Below, one piece after another: positions 47,322 to 48,727 of a DNA stretch of 48,727 bases. The number at the start of each line of letters is the position of its first letter. Positions within the stretch are counted from its first letter, which is position 1. A program made the translations under genes and the position numbers. The DNA lies in contig JAHLWZ010000915.1 of the NCBI GenBank assembly GCA_020536535.1, positions 1 to 48,727 of the forward strand, written 5' to 3'. The DNA comes from Pelomyxa schiedti (taxonomy: Eukaryota > Evosea > Pelobiontida > Pelomyxidae). The notes under the pieces were generated by a model. The model did not search any database and had not been told where the DNA came from. It worked only from the letters and a program-made list of their open reading frames with translations.

Positions 47322-48534
47322 TCAATCAAAGTAGTGATGCCACATTGATAATACATGGTGCTTTAATCCTCTGAGGGGTGCTTCCACAATCCGGGCTTGG
47401 AATGGTGCCTTCCCATATAACACAGCATGATCTTTTGTCCAGTTAAACAGACACGAGTCTGTGGTTGGCAGCCAGGGATTCAATTCTGGTTGTATGTCTG
47501 TAAGTTACACAAAATTCCAACTGGTGGAATGTTGTGGAGGTGGGTACCAATTATGAGAACTTCAGTCCAGTCAGGTGCGACAGCGAAGTCTATTATGTAA
47601 TTCTCAAGTGGAATACGGTGTTTAAGCTGAAAAAGTGGGAACCTTGTGAGAAAGAACAGAAAAACATACTTTGGTATCAAAAAATGTCTGGATAGTGAGA
47701 ACAATTTTTTCTTTGTTTATGGCGACATCCTGGAAGTAACAAGTATCGAAGTACTGTGAAAGTGCAACAAGGGTTTTGCCATGAACAAAACCACGCCACT
47801 CACAGGAAACAGAAAACCTCTTCCATTCACGGAGAACGATATTCATAGGTGCCTCATTTGGGTGCTCCAGAGACATCTAACGTTTTTGGTGGTGTTAAAA
47901 ATGGTTCTAATCCATGATGGTAAAAGGACACACTTGCAAGTCTTCAAGTACACGCCCACTGCATGTCATTATCATTATAGCTTCCCTGCCAGATGTCACA
48001 CACATTGATTCCATAAGGGATTGAAAGAGAATCTTAAGTTTCTCGTTGTCAATTTCTGTGGGTGTCAGAGACGCCGTAGTCATGTATATTCGAGGAAGCC
48101 GAGATTCCACTAATTGGTTCATTTTCTGGCTTGTAATGGCGGCATCTTTGGGGCTTCTGGAAGATAGCTTGCACATCGCAGCGTGGGCAGGAAATGAAGC
48201 AATAATCGAATCAATTTTATCAGATATAGATTGAAGAGCATCCGGCACTTGAGGTGGTGATGGCTTTATGAGTTAGTTATAAAAGAGTGGGTACGACTAC
48301 AGTAGTGTTATCAGAAGAATGGATGTTTCTGTTGCATAGCTCTACAATTATCTGCTTCTGTTCCTGGTGTTTCACAGATTTAAGGGAAAAAAACCCTCGA
48401 TGTAGTTGCTTATATTATAATTTGATAGAAACACTCGTACTCGCGTCATCTCTATAAACTCTGTACGAAAAGTAAAATCCTGCACTGTGGAGTACCTGCC
48501 CAGATTCAGTAAAATAAAAGTGACATTTTAGCAT
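47322..48534 (-). CDS. CDC123: CDC123/D123-like protein, eIF2 assembly factor
   Basis: A cytosolic ATP-grasp-type chaperone that joins the eIF2 gamma and alpha subunits for translation initiation. Evidence: FPAHAAMCKLSSRSPKDAA (the family F-KL-xSPKD block) and LREWKRFSVSCEWRGFVHG (W-x-x-FS-x-E-W/F-RCFV). The next exons give KTLVALSQYFDTCYFQD, KLKHRIPLENYIIDFAVAPD, WTEVLIIGTHLHNIPPVG and SCLFNWTKDH; the last is the LF-W block. The N-terminus read as MLKCHFYFTESGQ + DFTFRTEFIEMTREQKQIIV fits the D123 start (C-x-F, then a T-x-F strand), if a 16-nt intron is removed at 48480-48495. I set the start at ATG 48534 on that basis; an ATG farther up is possible. The stop is TGA at 47322-47324. Five or six exons. 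Confidence 0.75.
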
Positions 48535-48601
48535 CTGTTGTGTGTGCCACATGGAAACGCACACCATGACAGACACCGTGACACCGTAACACCAACAGCT
48601 A

Positions 48602-48727
48602 ACACACACACACACACACAACACAACACAACACAACACAACACAACACAACACAACACAACACAACACAACACAACACAACACAACACAACACAACACA
48701 ACACAACACAACACAACACACAACACA
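48602..48727. repeat. AC / ACACA tandem satellite running off the window edge
   Basis: A short AC dinucleotide run (from 48602, about 19 bp) turns into a nearly perfect pentanucleotide array with unit ACACA, from about 48617 to the end of the window. Only the last few bases break phase. Read on the minus strand it is TGTGT repeated. The array starts about 70 bp upstream of the CDC123-like gene start. Confidence 0.95.

Noticed and set aside
48602-48727. Telomere at the right edge
   Set aside because: A right-hand chromosome end should show the G-rich strand on the plus strand. Here the plus strand is C/A-rich and the TGTGT strand points inward. The unit is also not a known telomere type, and a gene starts close by. 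It looks like a simple satellite.

Overview
This window is nuclear DNA of a eukaryote, about 49 kb and gene-dense. Nearly every gene is cut by short GT-AG introns, mostly about 45-110 nt, and several carry a TAAC-like branch site before the acceptor. TAA, TAG and TGA all act as stops, so the code is standard. The gene set is: conventional actin, an F-BAR/SH3 protein, a lysosome-type thioesterase and LCAT-like lipase, a class I cyclic nucleotide phosphodiesterase behind a multi-sensor receptor, a Mei2-like RNA-binding protein, and a bacterial-type CstA transporter. This suggests a free-living unicellular protist. An amoebozoan is my best guess, but that is inference; no single gene here proves the lineage.

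Layout, left to right (spans include introns): TRIM-like RING/FN3/glycine-rich protein (-, its C-terminus runs off the left edge); actin (+); LCAT-like acyltransferase/lipase (+); RCC1-F-box protein that appears fused to an Arf-like GTPase (+); an unrecognised 320-residue protein (-); F-BAR/SH3 protein (-); WDR75/Utp17-like WD40 protein (+); USP40/USP47-like deubiquitinase (-); PB1/zinc-ribbon/double-LIM protein (-); RTF1 (-); sensor-receptor phosphodiesterase (+); CstA transporter (+); GNAT acetyltransferase (-); ADP-ribosylglycohydrolase (+); NUBP2/Cfd1 (-); small zinc-finger Q/P-rich protein (+); Mei2-like protein (+); PPT2-like thioesterase (-); PHD/FHA protein (+); leucine-rich-repeat protein (-); CDC123/D123 (-); then a long ACACA satellite at the right edge.

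Genes do not form operons. They are packed with 38-500 bp between coding ends, and convergent pairs are especially tight (38-91 bp, the 33-kb and 42.6-kb gaps excepted), so 3' UTRs probably overlap. Several functions are house-keeping: ribosome biogenesis (WDR75), Paf1-complex transcription (RTF1), cytosolic Fe-S assembly (NUBP2) and eIF2 assembly (CDC123). Others are signalling or ubiquitin genes with unusual domain combinations.

The two most unusual loci are: (1) 24.6-30.6 kb, one predicted protein with an extracellular type-1 periplasmic-binding-protein domain, two membrane segments, a Cache domain, a third membrane segment and a complete cytosolic cyclic nucleotide phosphodiesterase; and (2) 5.6-8.8 kb, RCC1 repeats running straight into an F-box and then an Arf-type GTPase whose switch residues are lost. 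A GC-rich block with nested inverted repeats at 33.0-33.14 kb, lying between two convergent genes, is the best candidate for an undescribed structured RNA. All exon joins were read by eye and need transcript evidence.
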